From NCBI RefSeq assembly GCF_001423405.1, contig NZ_LMNS01000008.1, positions 24,931-88,930 on the forward strand: 64,000 bases of DNA, in the 5' to 3' direction. Each line of letters starts with the position of its first letter. Position 1 is the stretch's first letter. The notes under the pieces were generated by a model. The model had not been told where the DNA came from. It saw only the letters and a list, made by a program, of their open reading frames with translations, and did not search any database. Both the position numbers and the translations under genes were made by a program. This DNA comes from Methylobacterium sp. Leaf123. GTDB taxonomy: Bacteria > Pseudomonadota > Alphaproteobacteria > Rhizobiales > Beijerinckiaceae. Of the stretch, positions 44,658-56,185 are shown piece by piece.

Positions 44658-45023
44658 ATGATCGTGCGCCGCACCGTCCGCGCCATCGCCCTCGTCGTGC
44701 CGGTTTTCGCCGTCGCGGCGTCGACCGGGGGCTGTTCCAGCGACGTGAATCCGCTGAAGGCGGCGATGGTCGGTGCGGGCTCCGGCATCAAGCCGGTGGA
44801 GGCCCCCGATTTCGTGGCGCAATCCCGCAAGAGCGATGCGGGCTACATGCCGGTGGGCGAATCGGCACCCCAGCGCGCCGTCCGCGCCCGCAATTCCGCC
44901 GGACAGAGCGCCCTCCAGGCTGAATTGGAAGGGGCGCGCAATCGCAACGAATCCAAGGGGCGCGCGGCGGAAGGGGCAGCCAAGAATGCCGCCCAGGGGC
45001 TGGCGCCCAACCCGGTGGAATGA
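44658..45023 (+). CDS. small lipoprotein
   Basis: 121 residues, ATG at 44658. Signal with lipobox TGGC (AASTGGCSSD), Cys at about residue 26. The mature part is Ala/Arg/Asn-rich without a recognised fold (SAGQSALQAELEGARNRNESKG). Outer- or inner-membrane anchored. Divergent from phaC. Function unknown. Confidence 0.68.
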   Translation: MIVRRTVRAIALVVPVFAVAASTGGCSSDVNPLKAAMVGAGSGIKPVEAPDFVAQSRKSDAGYMPVGESAPQRAVRARNSAGQSALQAELEGARNRNESKGRAAEGAAKNAAQGLAPNPVE

Positions 45024-45162
45024 GCGTTCCGCCCCGATCCCCGCGGGGCATCGCGATTTTTAAGTCGGCGCGCGAACGCGTCGATGGTAAACAGGCAGGC
45101 TCCTCACCGCCGACGCATCCTCGCGGGAGGATCAGTTCCGCGACACCGGACAGACCGACGCC

Positions 45163-46383
45163 ATGACCGATTTCCACCGCATCAAGCGCCTTCCGCCTTA
45201 CGTCTTCGAGCAGGTGAACCGGATCAAGGCCGCCGCCCGAGCCCGCGGCGCCGACATCATCGATCTCGGCATGGGCAATCCCGATCTCGATGCGCCGCGC
45301 CACGTCATCGAGAAGCTCGTCGAGACTGCCGGCAAGCCGCGCACCGACCGCTACTCTGCCTCCAAGGGCATTGCCGGCCTGCGCCGCGCCCAGGCCGGCT
45401 ACTACCAGCGCCGCTTCGGGGTGAGCCTGAACCCGGACACGCAGGTCGTGGCGACGCTCGGCTCGAAGGAGGGCTTCGCCAACATGGCGCAGGCGATCAC
45501 GGCGCCGGGCGACGTGGTGCTGGTGCCGAACCCGAGCTACCCGATCCACGCCTTCGGCTTCCTGATGGCGGGTGGCGTGATCCGCTCCGTGCCGGCCGAG
45601 CCGACCCCGGCGATGTTCCCGGCGCTCGAGAAGGCGGTCGTTCACTCGATCCCGAAGCCGGTGGCGCTCGTCGTCTGCTACCCCTCGAACCCGACGGCCT
45701 ATGTCGCGAGCCTCGATTTCTACCGGGATCTCGTGGCCTTCGCCAAGAAGCACGAGCTGATCCTGCTCTCGGATCTCGCCTATGCCGAGGTCTATTTCGA
45801 CGATAACAACCCGCCGCCCTCCGTGCTGCAGGTGCCGGGCGCCATCGACTGCACGGTCGAGTTCACCTCGCTGTCGAAGACGTTTTCGATGGCGGGCTGG
45901 CGCATGGGCTTTGCCGTCGGCAACGAGCGCCTGCTCGCGGCGCTGACGCGGGTGAAATCCTACCTCGATTACGGCGCCTTCACGCCGATCCAGGTGGCGG
46001 CGACCGCCGCGCTCAATGGGCCAGACGACTGCATCAAGGAGATGCGTGCGACCTACAAGAAGCGCCGCGACGCCCTGATCGAGTCCTTCGGCAAGGCCGG
46101 CTGGAAGCTGCCGCCGCCCGAAGCCTCGATGTTCGCCTGGGTGCCGATCCCGGAGAAATTCCGGGAGCTCGGCAGCCTGGAATTCTCCAAGCTGCTTCTG
46201 GAGAAGTCGGATGTCGCCGTGGCGCCGGGGATCGGCTTCGGCGAGCACGGGGACGACTACGTCCGCATCGCGCTCGTTGAGAACGAGCAGCGCATCCGGC
46301 AGGCGGCCCGCAACGTCCGCCGCTTCTTCGACAACGCCGACCGCACGCTCCACAACGTCGTGCCGTTGCAGAAGGCGGTCTAA
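45163..46383 (+). CDS. PLP-dependent aminotransferase (AlaC-like)
   Basis: 406 residues, fold-type I class I/II aminotransferase. N-terminal FHRIKRLPPYVFEQVNRIKAAAR, IIDLGMGNPDLDAP, YSASKGIAGLRRAQAGYY and the Schiff-base Lys in SLSKTFSMAGWRMGFA match AlaC/YfdZ-type glutamate-pyruvate aminotransferases. Related LL-DAP aminotransferases share this region, so the exact amino donor is open. RBS-like GGAGG lies upstream of ATG 45163 only weakly. Ends at a strong hairpin. Confidence 0.9.
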   Translation: MTDFHRIKRLPPYVFEQVNRIKAAARARGADIIDLGMGNPDLDAPRHVIEKLVETAGKPRTDRYSASKGIAGLRRAQAGYYQRRFGVSLNPDTQVVATLGSKEGFANMAQAITAPGDVVLVPNPSYPIHAFGFLMAGGVIRSVPAEPTPAMFPALEKAVVHSIPKPVALVVCYPSNPTAYVASLDFYRDLVAFAKKHELILLSDLAYAEVYFDDNNPPPSVLQVPGAIDCTVEFTSLSKTFSMAGWRMGFAVGNERLLAALTRVKSYLDYGAFTPIQVAATAALNGPDDCIKEMRATYKKRRDALIESFGKAGWKLPPPEASMFAWVPIPEKFRELGSLEFSKLLLEKSDVAVAPGIGFGEHGDDYVRIALVENEQRIRQAARNVRRFFDNADRTLHNVVPLQKAV

Positions 46384-46393
46384 CTAACGCGTG

Positions 46394-46430
46394 GCGCCGG
46401 CCCCGACCGATGGGCGGGGCCGGCGCGTTT
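46394..46430 (+). terminator. rho-independent-like terminator
   Basis: GCGCCGGCCCC stem and GGGGCCGGCGC after an 11-base loop, then GTTTG; 11 bases after the aminotransferase stop. Confidence 0.75.
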
Positions 46431-46606
46431 GCGGTGGACGAACCGCGTCGGACGTTGTTGCGGCGGGGCGACAGGGCCGGGCAATCGGCCCTGTCCGGGC
46501 GGGCATCGGCCGGGGGAAGCTTGTCAGCAGGCATCCGACTCCGCAGGGTCGTCTCCGGTTTTGCCGCCGGGTCGTCCCGGCGGACGGACGCGTTTCGAGG
46601 TTCCGC

Positions 46607-46822
46607 ATGCGCCGCCTGAAGCTCTTCGCCGCCCTGGCGCTCGCCGGCGCCGCCGCCGGAGCCTGCGCGCCCCACCCGATCGTGGCGCGCGATCCCGTGC
46701 CCGCCCCCTCCCCCGAGGAGGCCTATTCCTGCAGCTCGACGCCGCTCCCGCTGAACGCCTACAAATCCGATTGCACCCCGATGGTGCGCGAACCGCGCGC
46801 TGTCCTGCAATCGAAAGGATAA
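46607..46822 (+). CDS. small lipoprotein
   Basis: 71 residues, ATG at 46607. Signal with lipobox AGAC (AAAGACAPHP). The mature tail has two further cysteines (YSCSSTPLPLNAYKSDCTP). Length and style are typical of small outer-membrane-associated lipoproteins. Function unknown. Confidence 0.65.
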   Translation: MRRLKLFAALALAGAAAGACAPHPIVARDPVPAPSPEEAYSCSSTPLPLNAYKSDCTPMVREPRAVLQSKG

Positions 46823-47037
46823 GGCGACGTTTGTGGAGGGCCGCGCGCGCCGGGCCTCCGCACGTCAACGTTTCCTTGTCACGTTCCGGGGTCTGATCGT
46901 ACCCTCGAGACGTCAGTCCGAGCCGCTCCCGATTGCGCTGCAATCCCGATCGGCTCATGTCCTGTTTTGATGCGTTCTCACGGGTCGGAGCGATTTTCGC
47001 TTCGGTCGGAAGAGCGCTCCGACGACGGAGCAAGCCC

Positions 47038-47385
47038 ATGGCCCGTGCCCGCCTCCTCCTTGCCGCCGCCCTCTTCGGGCTCGCCGCCCAGGGGGCTTCC
47101 GCCCAGAGCGTGCAGGATCGCCCCTACGGCGAGGCGCGCGGGCCGACGGTGTATGAGGTCGATCCCGAGAGCGGCCGCTTCCGGGGCCCGCCCATCAGCA
47201 CCGACGGTCAGGATCTGCGCGCCATCGGCGCCGTGCCGGTGCCGACCGTGATGAACGGCGGCGGCTTCGGCCTCACCGGCAACGACTATTACGGCAATGT
47301 GCTCCTCGCGACGCCGCAGGGCCCGCGCCGCGCCTCGGACGGCTACGTCCTGGCCCCTGCCTACCGCGCTCCGCCGCTGCGCTGA
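47038..47385 (+). CDS. exported protein, unknown
   Basis: 115 residues, ATG at 47038. Signal peptide (ARLLLAAALFGLAAQGASA). The mature region is Gly/Pro/Tyr-rich (VYEVDPESGRFRGPPIS, GFGLTGNDYYGNVLLATPQG). No recognised domain. Followed by a long hairpin. Confidence 0.65.
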   Translation: MARARLLLAAALFGLAAQGASAQSVQDRPYGEARGPTVYEVDPESGRFRGPPISTDGQDLRAIGAVPVPTVMNGGGFGLTGNDYYGNVLLATPQGPRRASDGYVLAPAYRAPPLR

Positions 47386-48375
47386 GGCGTTCGCTTCGGG
47401 GCGCCCGGCTTCGCGGTCCGACGGATGTTGCGACCGAGCGCGCGGTTCTCTGCACGCGGTGCAGGGTCGCGCTCGGTCTCCGCTTGGGGCTTTTGTCTCC
47501 GCAACTGGCCGGCGTGGAGAAATCAGAGCAGGCGTCCCGCATGCCTCCAATCACACTGCCTGACAGCGTGTTTGCGACGCAGGTCCGTGGCGAGAGGCCC
47601 GAGGCCGATCCGCGCCACGTCTCGTGGTGCCAAGTCCGATGATGTTTCGATCCGTGAGGGAGCGAACATCGATGATGATCTTCGAACTTCTAGTCAGTTT
47701 CTCCCGCTCATATTAGGTCGGCTTCTTCGCATCATTGCCGAGGCCCGAATTTCGGTAAGTACCGGTAAAAGCGTTGCTTACCGTACGGCCCATCTCATCG
47801 GCGGAAATTGCCTCTCCGCTTGGTGGCAGCAGTACATAAGGCAGAGGTCGGAGGCCAGGAAATATGTTCGCTTCCCGCGTTTGCTGGAAATAGCGATGCC
47901 CAAAAAATCCCCGATAACGTCTCCGTTAGGGCAATATATTTTTTAACCATCTTATGTGATGGGAGCGTATCGATAAAGTGCTGCATCTTCATATTTGAAG
48001 GTGGGGCGGAATTTTGCATCTATTCGAAGCTGCAAGCCGCCGCCGAGCACGACGTGCTTGGGATACTTTCATTGTAACCTATGAAACTTGAGGTGCCGGC
48101 ACGACTCCGCTATCTCCCGATCCCGATCGCCGCAGGCCGGGCCAGCACTATCCCGGCGGCAATGACGCGATCTCCGACACCGTTCGATCAGGTCATGCGC
48201 CTCGTACCAGCCTTTCGAACCAGCGCGAGCCTTACCGTTCCGGCGGGCCGAACCCGGTCCCGAGGCTGCGATAGGGGCAGCCAAGTCGGTCGAGCCGAAG
48301 CGCGCCTCCGATCCGCCGTCGGCCCTTGGGGGGCGGCAATCCAACTCGTGTGTTGTAAGCTTTGCGAGGTGCGTC
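47386..48375. other. gene-poor, partly low-GC stretch
   Basis: About 990 bases without a convincing gene. A hairpin lies at 47432-47478; from about 47640 to 48080 GC is visibly lower than the flanks. Open frames here have no recognisable domain or RBS support. Possibly decayed accessory DNA. Confidence 0.6.
47432..47478 (+). terminator. large hairpin, terminator candidate
   Basis: Outer stem GACCGAGCGCG / CGCGCTCGGTC (perfect) with an inner CTGCA/TGCAG stem, followed by CTTTTG, 47 bases after the preceding gene. Confidence 0.6.
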
Positions 48376-48804
48376 GTGTACACGTTGCGTGACGATCTCG
48401 ACGGCCTGCGCTTGGCGGCGCCGGACAGTCCAGATGTCTGGCTGGTCTTCGGAGGCCGGCGGCACCGGGTCGCGAGTCCGACCGTCTACCAAGCTCTGTT
48501 CGCGGGGCCGGACGATCTCACTTTCAGCGAGGAGATCCCGTCGATCACGATGGGGCCGGAGCTGAACGACGGCACCTGCCTCGTCCGTCCCATCGGCTCG
48601 CACGCCATCTTTCTCGTCACCGGTCGCGCCCCGCCGCGCAGGTATCATATTCCGACCTATGAGAGCTTTACCGATTTCGGCTTCAACGAGCAGGCGGTGA
48701 TCGACGTGCCCGCCTTGATCCTCGACGCGGTCGAACTCGGGGGCGAACTGACCAGCACCTTTGATCGGACGCGCCGGGCGCCGGCCTCGACGGAAGAGGG
48801 ATAG
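48376..48804 (+). CDS. hypothetical protein of a glycosyltransferase cluster
   Basis: 142 residues from a GTG. Contains WLVFGGRRHRVASPTVYQALF, EEIPSITMGPELNDG, CLVRPIGSHAIFLV and YHIPTYESFTDFGFNEQAVIDVPALILDAVELGGEL. It ends two bases before the TTG of a family-2 glycosyltransferase gene, so it belongs to the same transcript. No family recognised; the positioning suggests a partner in glycan or glycoprotein synthesis. Confidence 0.72.
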   Translation: MYTLRDDLDGLRLAAPDSPDVWLVFGGRRHRVASPTVYQALFAGPDDLTFSEEIPSITMGPELNDGTCLVRPIGSHAIFLVTGRAPPRRYHIPTYESFTDFGFNEQAVIDVPALILDAVELGGELTSTFDRTRRAPASTEEG

Positions 48805-48806
48805 GT

Positions 48807-50408
48807 TTGGGAGACCGCAGCGTCACCATCGCGATTCCCGTCCACAACGGGGCGAACTATCTCGGCGAGGCGATCGAGAGCGCCCTGTGTCAGGGCCACC
48901 CGGAGACGGAGATCATCATCGTCGACGATGGCTCTGACGACGATGGCCAGACCTTGGCCGTCGCGCGCGCCTTCGGCGACCGCATCCGCATCCTGCAGCA
49001 GCCCAATGAAGGGGTGGCGGTCGCGCTCAATACCGCGCTCGCCTGCGCCTCCGGTCGCCTGTTCTCCTGGCTGTCGCACGACGACCTGTTCGAGCCCGGG
49101 AAGACCGAGCGGCAGGTGCAGATTCTGGACACGCTTAACCGTGACGACGTCTGCCTGTTCTCCGATTTGTCGTGGATCGATGCGTCGGGCCACATCACCG
49201 GCGAGCAGAGGCTCAACCTCGCCATGTTGGCGCGCAATCCGCGCCTCGCCTTCTACGAGGGGCTGATCAACGGCTGTACGATCCTGGCTGCCCGCGACCT
49301 GCTTCTGCGCGTCGGCGGCTTCGATGCGCGCTATCCCCACACTCAGGATTATCGGATGTGGTGGAGGCTGACCCGTGAGGCCCATTTCGTTCACGTTCCG
49401 CACTGTCTTCTGCGTTCGCGGCTTCATCCGGATCAGGGTTCTCACCGCCACGATGCGCTGTCCGAGAACCGTGCGTTCTGGAGCGACGTGCTCGACGAGA
49501 CGAGCGAGGTCGAGGCCGCGATGGTGGACGGAAGCCGGGAGCGCTTCCTGAGGCGGACCGGCGGGTTTCTGCGCTACCGGAGTCCGAACCGACGGGTCGC
49601 CGACCGCGCCGACCTGACGGCGCAGAGCTGTGCCGCGGAGGCCTCGGTCTCGGTGGTCATCGATGTCGGGAGTGATCTAGAGGCCGCACGCCGCACCATC
49701 GACAGCGTGGAAGGCCAGACCCGGCTACCGAACGAGATGATCCTGGTCGGAGATGCTTCGATCCTTCACGCGCTCGGCCGGGATGGCGCCTGTCACCGGG
49801 TGCTGCGGCCGACGCAGAAGCGGCAGATTCCCACCCGACTTCGCTACGGGCTCACTGCGACTCGTGGCGGCTACGTTGCGTTGTTGATGGCTCCGGATGT
49901 CTTCGCTCCGGAGAAGATCGCGCGTCAGGTCGCGCGCATGTCCGCTCTGGGTTGCCTCGCTTCGCACAGCTCCTATTGCAGTGGCGGGGAGACGGTCGCG
50001 ACCGGCAGCTTCGGCGGGCGCGTCTATCCTGAGATCGTCGGCGACTGTCACGTCGAGATTTCGACTGTGATGATCCATCGAATCCTGTTCCTGTCCGGCC
50101 TGTTGTTCATGGATGAGGACGCCCCCCTCGCATCGAACTGGATCGAGGTCGCGGCCCGCCACGAATGGCTCGGCCTGGAGGAGCCCCTGTCCGTCATCGA
50201 GGCGCCGCGCGCGCCGGAAGAGATGGCGCCGCTGCTGACATGGCTGCGCGCATCGGCGCAGCATCGCCACCACGCCGCGCAGATGGGCCGTCTCGAGAGA
50301 CGGCTCGCCGGCACATTGACGCCAAGCACACACGGTAAGGACGAGCGTGATGCCGGCGCATCGCGACCGATGCGTGCATTGGCGGAGGGCTCCTATGCCG
50401 CTGCGTGA
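48807..50408 (+). CDS. family-2 glycosyltransferase, double-domain
   Basis: 533 residues, TTG start. The N-terminal GT-A domain begins SVTIAIPVHNGANYLGEAIESALCQ with a DDGSDDDG metal site and SWLSHDDLFEPGKTERQVQ. A second GT-A-like part starts near residue 275 (VSVVIDVGSDLEAARRTIDSVEGQTRLPNEMILVGD) but has lost the obvious DXD motif, so it is probably structural. It transfers a sugar to an unidentified acceptor, perhaps surface polysaccharide or glycoprotein. Overlaps the downstream coiled-coil gene by 14 bases. Confidence 0.85.
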   Translation: MGDRSVTIAIPVHNGANYLGEAIESALCQGHPETEIIIVDDGSDDDGQTLAVARAFGDRIRILQQPNEGVAVALNTALACASGRLFSWLSHDDLFEPGKTERQVQILDTLNRDDVCLFSDLSWIDASGHITGEQRLNLAMLARNPRLAFYEGLINGCTILAARDLLLRVGGFDARYPHTQDYRMWWRLTREAHFVHVPHCLLRSRLHPDQGSHRHDALSENRAFWSDVLDETSEVEAAMVDGSRERFLRRTGGFLRYRSPNRRVADRADLTAQSCAAEASVSVVIDVGSDLEAARRTIDSVEGQTRLPNEMILVGDASILHALGRDGACHRVLRPTQKRQIPTRLRYGLTATRGGYVALLMAPDVFAPEKIARQVARMSALGCLASHSSYCSGGETVATGSFGGRVYPEIVGDCHVEISTVMIHRILFLSGLLFMDEDAPLASNWIEVAARHEWLGLEEPLSVIEAPRAPEEMAPLLTWLRASAQHRHHAAQMGRLERRLAGTLTPSTHGKDERDAGASRPMRALAEGSYAAA

Positions 50409-50847
50409 CCTGCTCCAGCGGGGGCGTGCCCTCCTCACTCGGAGTCCGACGGAGGATGAAGCCGCAGGCATCGCCGTGACGTCTGCCGCCGATTGCGAGG
50501 CGATCGAGGGGCTGTTGCACGAAACGCAGCGCCGGCTGGCGGTGGCCGATCAGCGGTTGGCGATCCTTGAGAGCAGCAACCGGACGGCGGTGCGGGCCGT
50601 GCGCAGATTCCTGCAAGACCGTGAGCGTCTCGTTGCCGAGCGGGAGGCCGCGCTCATTCAGTTGTCGATCGCCGTCGGGGATCGGCAGCGGACGATGATG
50701 CTCAACGAGCATCTTCTGACCGCGCTGCGCGACAGTGAAGAGGCCCGCGCGCGGCTCGAGGACGAGAAACGGGATCTACGCCAGCAACCGGCCGGAAGCG
50801 GTACACCCGCTGTCCTGACCGTCGAGGCCGGCAGCTTTACGGGCTGA
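50395..50847 (+). CDS. coiled-coil protein of the glycosyltransferase cluster
   Basis: 150 residues, ATG at 50395 inside the end of the glycosyltransferase gene, showing translational coupling. Long helix with heptad-like pattern (GLLHETQRRLAVADQRLAILESS..., DRERLVAEREAALIQLSIAVGDRQRTMMLNEHLLTALRDSEEARARLEDEKRDL). No signal peptide or domain. May scaffold the glycosyltransferase. Function unknown. Confidence 0.72.
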   Translation: MPLRDLLQRGRALLTRSPTEDEAAGIAVTSAADCEAIEGLLHETQRRLAVADQRLAILESSNRTAVRAVRRFLQDRERLVAEREAALIQLSIAVGDRQRTMMLNEHLLTALRDSEEARARLEDEKRDLRQQPAGSGTPAVLTVEAGSFTG

Positions 50848-51184
50848 GCGCGATCCGAGGTGCTTCCAGCCCGCCGGTACCCATCGCCGACGCAAAGAAC
50901 GAGCGGCATCGAGATCGCCCAAACGGGGATTGAAGACAGCGCCTTTTCCCCGTCTGGCGCCGCAGCGATTGCACCGCAATAACACGAAACTTGTCATTAT
51001 CTTGCGTCTTGGCCGTTTCGAAAGGTTCTCAACGGCACGAGGCATTTGCGCTGGACGCCGAAGTTTGGCAATTAAGTTCAGCTTCTCGAGGGAGGGCGCC
51101 TGAAGCCGAGCAACGTCGCAGCAACGTTCGACGGCCATTCCGGCCGAGCTCGGCAAACCACAATCAAAAATCAAGGACGCACGC
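50848..51184. other. intergenic region upstream of hppA
   Basis: 337 bases with no convincing gene; probable hppA promoter lies within. No obvious riboswitch or hairpin was found. Confidence 0.5.
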
Positions 51185-53317
<2,133 letters not shown>

Positions 53318-53334
53318 GCCGGAACATCGCAAAA

Positions 53335-53375
53335 GAGAACCCGCCGCGGTCCCCCGCGGCGGGTTCTCTTTTTCA
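53335..53375 (+). terminator. rho-independent terminator
   Basis: AGAGAACCCGCCGCGG stem with the complementary CCGCGGCGGGTTCTCT after a short loop, followed by TTTTTC, directly after hppA. Convergent with the next gene, so likely serves both. Confidence 0.92.
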
Positions 53376-53395
53376 GGACTGAAACTGCGAAAAAA

Positions 53396-53638
53396 TCAGT
53401 CGCAGTTCTCCTTGGTGACCGTCTTGCGGTCGCCCATGTCGTTTTCCTTCGTCACGGTCTTGCTGGAGCAACCGTCCGAATGCTCGCGCCGCTCGACGGT
53501 GGTCGAGGCGCTGCTGGGCGCGCGATCCACCACGACCCGATCCGGCGCGTCGCGCTCGATCACGGTGGTCTGGGCCATAGCGCCCGAGGCCCCGGCGAGC
53601 GTCAGGAGAGCGGCGGCGGCGAGAAGGGATTTGCGCAT
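53396..53638 (-). CDS. small exported protein
   Basis: 80 residues, ATG at 53638. Signal peptide (KSLLAAAALLTLAGASGAMA, cleavage before QTT). The mature part is Thr/Asp/Arg-rich with two cysteines (GCSSK, KENCD) and a repeated KTVTKEN unit at the C-terminus. Function unknown; the style resembles periplasmic stress peptides. Confidence 0.68.
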   Translation of the reverse strand: MRKSLLAAAALLTLAGASGAMAQTTVIERDAPDRVVVDRAPSSASTTVERREHSDGCSSKTVTKENDMGDRKTVTKENCD

Positions 53639-54105
53639 GACAATCCTCCGATTGGGATAAATCTGCGCCTGTAACGGCGAGCGAACCTGAACCGTTCCAG
53701 CGAACTTCAGGTCGGACTTCGCGTCGCCGCCCGGATCATCGAAGGCGTGCGATGAGAAGTTGTAGGCTGAGGCGCGGCCCGAATTTTTACGCGTTCTCTC
53801 GGTTCGCTCCATCAGGTCTGCTGAGACGCGAGACTTTTCATGACGGCTGCACCGATTCGCGACCACGATGGGATCGAGACGCTTTCCCCCGACGAGAACG
53901 AGAGCATCGAAAGGCCCCGGTGAACTCCTGAAGACCGATCAGGCGCTCTCGCGCTTGCGCCACGCGCGCAACCGCGTGCCGGAGGGGGAGCCGGTCGATC
54001 GACGATGTGCCGGCTTGGCAGGGCCAACAGCTTCGTGAAGGACCCCGGCCGCCCGCGCCGGGGTTGCGCAGGCAATCCCGTCCGATCATCGGCCCGAGGC
54101 TTGCC
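53639..54105. other. intergenic region
   Basis: 467 bases between divergent genes. Short frames here (e.g. a 27-codon frame from about 53840) have no support. No structured element seen. Confidence 0.45.
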
Positions 54106-55293
54106 ATGACCCGATCCCTGTCCCTCCTCGCCGTGGCCCTCCTCACGGGCACGATGGCGAGCCCCCGCCCCGCCCGAGCGCGGGAGGCAAACGCCGCGCT
54201 CACCAAGGTCGCGAGCTTCGAGCATCAGGTCACCGGCGTCACGGTGGCCCGCGACGGGCGCATCTTCGTCAACTTCCCGCGCTGGAGCGAGGACGCGCCA
54301 GTCTCGGTGGCCGAACTGAAGGACGGCAAGCCCGTGCCCTTCCCCGACGACCAGTGGAACGCGTGGCGCAACGCGCGGGCCGACGAACTCTCGCCGAAGG
54401 ACCATTTCGTCTGCGTGCAGAGCGTCGTCGCCGACGGGCAGGATCGGCTCTGGGTGGTGGACGCCGCCGCCCCCGCGATGGCGCATGTGATCAAGGACGG
54501 GCCGAAGCTCGTCGGGATCGACCTGAAGACCAACAAGGTCATCAAAACGATTCCCTTCGACACCACGACGGTGCTCCAAGCCTCCTACCTCAACGACGTG
54601 CGGATCTCGCCGGACGGCAAGACCGCCTATCTCACCGATTCCGGTGCCGAGGGCGCGCTGATCGTCGTCGATCTCGACAGCGGATCGGCCAAACGCATTC
54701 TGTCGGGCGATCCCTCGACCATGCCCGACAAGTCGGTGACCGTGAGCTACGACGGCAAGCCGCTGCGCCGCCCCGACGGGCGCGGCGTGGAATTCGCCGC
54801 CGATGGCATCGCGCTCTCGAACGATGGCAAGACGCTCTACTGGCAGGCGATCAAGGGCAAGACGCTCTACAGCCTGCCGACCGATGCGCTCACCGGCTGG
54901 GCCGCTGCCTCGGTCGTGCCCGACACGCTCACCGACAAGAGCCTTTCAAGCAAGATCGCGCGGGTCGGCGAGAACGGCGTGGCCGACGGTCTGCTGATCG
55001 CCCGCCGCGACGGACGGATGTACGTGACCTCGCCGCAGGACAACGCGGTGAAGGTGCGCGACCTCTCCGGCGGCAAGGACGGGCTCACTACGCTAGTGCA
55101 GGACCCGTCCCTGCGCTGGCCGGACACGTTCGGCGAGGGGCCGGACGGGACGATCTACGTCACCACCTCGCACATCCAGGATTCGGCCGATTACAAGCCC
55201 GGCGCGCCGATCAGCCTGCCGACGGAGCTGTGGGCGATCAAGCCGCCCGCCCCGGATGCCACCGGCTCGACCCGGACGGCGCCGGCCCGCTGA
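54106..55293 (+). CDS. exported major royal jelly/yellow-family protein
   Basis: 395 residues, ATG at 54106. Signal peptide (SLSLLAVALLTGTMASPRPARA). The mature chain has the MRJP/SMP-30-like beta-propeller pattern: GVTVARDGRIFVNFPRWSEDAP, FPDDQWNAW, VQSVVADGQDRLWVVDAAAP, YLNDVRISPDGKTAYLTDSGAEGALIVVDL and GVEFAADGIALSNDGKTLYWQAI. A periplasmic lactonase or ligand-binding protein is plausible, but the function of bacterial members is unsettled. An upstream GTG start would spoil the signal peptide. Confidence 0.84.
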   Translation: MTRSLSLLAVALLTGTMASPRPARAREANAALTKVASFEHQVTGVTVARDGRIFVNFPRWSEDAPVSVAELKDGKPVPFPDDQWNAWRNARADELSPKDHFVCVQSVVADGQDRLWVVDAAAPAMAHVIKDGPKLVGIDLKTNKVIKTIPFDTTTVLQASYLNDVRISPDGKTAYLTDSGAEGALIVVDLDSGSAKRILSGDPSTMPDKSVTVSYDGKPLRRPDGRGVEFAADGIALSNDGKTLYWQAIKGKTLYSLPTDALTGWAAASVVPDTLTDKSLSSKIARVGENGVADGLLIARRDGRMYVTSPQDNAVKVRDLSGGKDGLTTLVQDPSLRWPDTFGEGPDGTIYVTTSHIQDSADYKPGAPISLPTELWAIKPPAPDATGSTRTAPAR

Positions 55294-55358
55294 ACCGGCC
55301 CTATCTAATCCAGCGAACCGATGGGGCGCGTCCGCGCGCCCCGCTCAAGGAGCCCGGC

Positions 55359-56180
55359 ATGCCTTTCATCGAGACCAGCGACGCGACCCGCCTCTTCTAC
55401 AAGGATTGGGGCAGCGGCCCGCCGGTCGTGCTGATCCACGGCTGGCCGCTCGATGCCGATATGTGGGAGTTTCAGCAGCCGGCCCTGACCCGAGCGGGCT
55501 TTCGCACCATCGCTTATGACCGGCGCGGCTTCGGCCGCTCGGACCAGCCCTGGAGCGGCTACGACTACGACACCTTCGCCGACGACCTGAAGGCCGTCCT
55601 CGACCGTCTCGACCTTCAGGACGTGACCCTCGTCGGCTTCTCGATGGGCGGCGGCGAGATCGCCCGCTACCTCGCCCGCCATGGCGGTGCACGGGTGGCG
55701 CGCGCGGTGCTCGTCTCCGCGGTGACGCCGATGCTCGCCAAGACGCCCGATCATCCCGACGGCGTCGATGCCAGCGTGTTCGAGGGCATGATCGAGGGGA
55801 TCGAGGAGGACCGGCCGCATTTCTGGGCGAACTTCGTGAAGAGCTTCTTCGGCGCCGGGTTGCTCTCCTCGCCGGCCTCGTCGGAGCTGATGGCCTGGAC
55901 CGGGATGCTGGCGATGCGGGCCTCGCCCAAGGCGACGGTCGATTGCGTGCGCGCCTTCGGCGGGACGGATTTCCGGGCCGACATGGCAGCGTTCCGGGTG
56001 CCGACCCTGGTGATCCACGGCGACGCCGACCAGACCGTGCCCTTCGACATCAGCGGCAAGGCCGCGGCGGCGGCCATTCCGGGCGCCCGTCTCGAAGTCT
56101 ACGAGGGCGCACCGCACGCCATCCCGTTCACCCACAAGGACCGGCTGACCGAGGATCTCCTGGCCTTCCTGCGGACGTAG
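55359..56180 (+). CDS. alpha/beta hydrolase (non-heme chloroperoxidase-like)
   Basis: 273 residues, ATG at 55359 following AAGGAG. Typical of cofactor-free haloperoxidase/esterase enzymes: oxyanion HGWPLDADMWEFQQ, AYDRRGFGRSDQPWSGYDYDTFADDL, nucleophile in LVGFSMGGGEIARYLARH, acid in HGDADQTVPFD, and His in APHAIPFTHKDRL. Its cytoplasmic location is inferred from the lack of a signal peptide. Probably acts on esters; the actual substrate is unknown. Same direction as the propeller gene, 65 bases downstream. Confidence 0.87.
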   Translation: MPFIETSDATRLFYKDWGSGPPVVLIHGWPLDADMWEFQQPALTRAGFRTIAYDRRGFGRSDQPWSGYDYDTFADDLKAVLDRLDLQDVTLVGFSMGGGEIARYLARHGGARVARAVLVSAVTPMLAKTPDHPDGVDASVFEGMIEGIEEDRPHFWANFVKSFFGAGLLSSPASSELMAWTGMLAMRASPKATVDCVRAFGGTDFRADMAAFRVPTLVIHGDADQTVPFDISGKAAAAAIPGARLEVYEGAPHAIPFTHKDRLTEDLLAFLRT

Positions 56181-56185
56181 CGGGA

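Noticed and set aside
47425..47946. 173-codon plus-strand frame in the low-GC gap
   Set aside because: No RBS, runs through a large hairpin, has no recognisable domain and mixed composition.
48069..48392. Possible transposase remnant in either strand before the glycosyltransferase cassette
   Set aside because: The short peptide resemblance to transposase C-termini is not specific.
53838..53921. 27-codon frame between hppA-associated genes and the propeller protein
   Set aside because: No RBS, no conservation evidence visible, ends abruptly.
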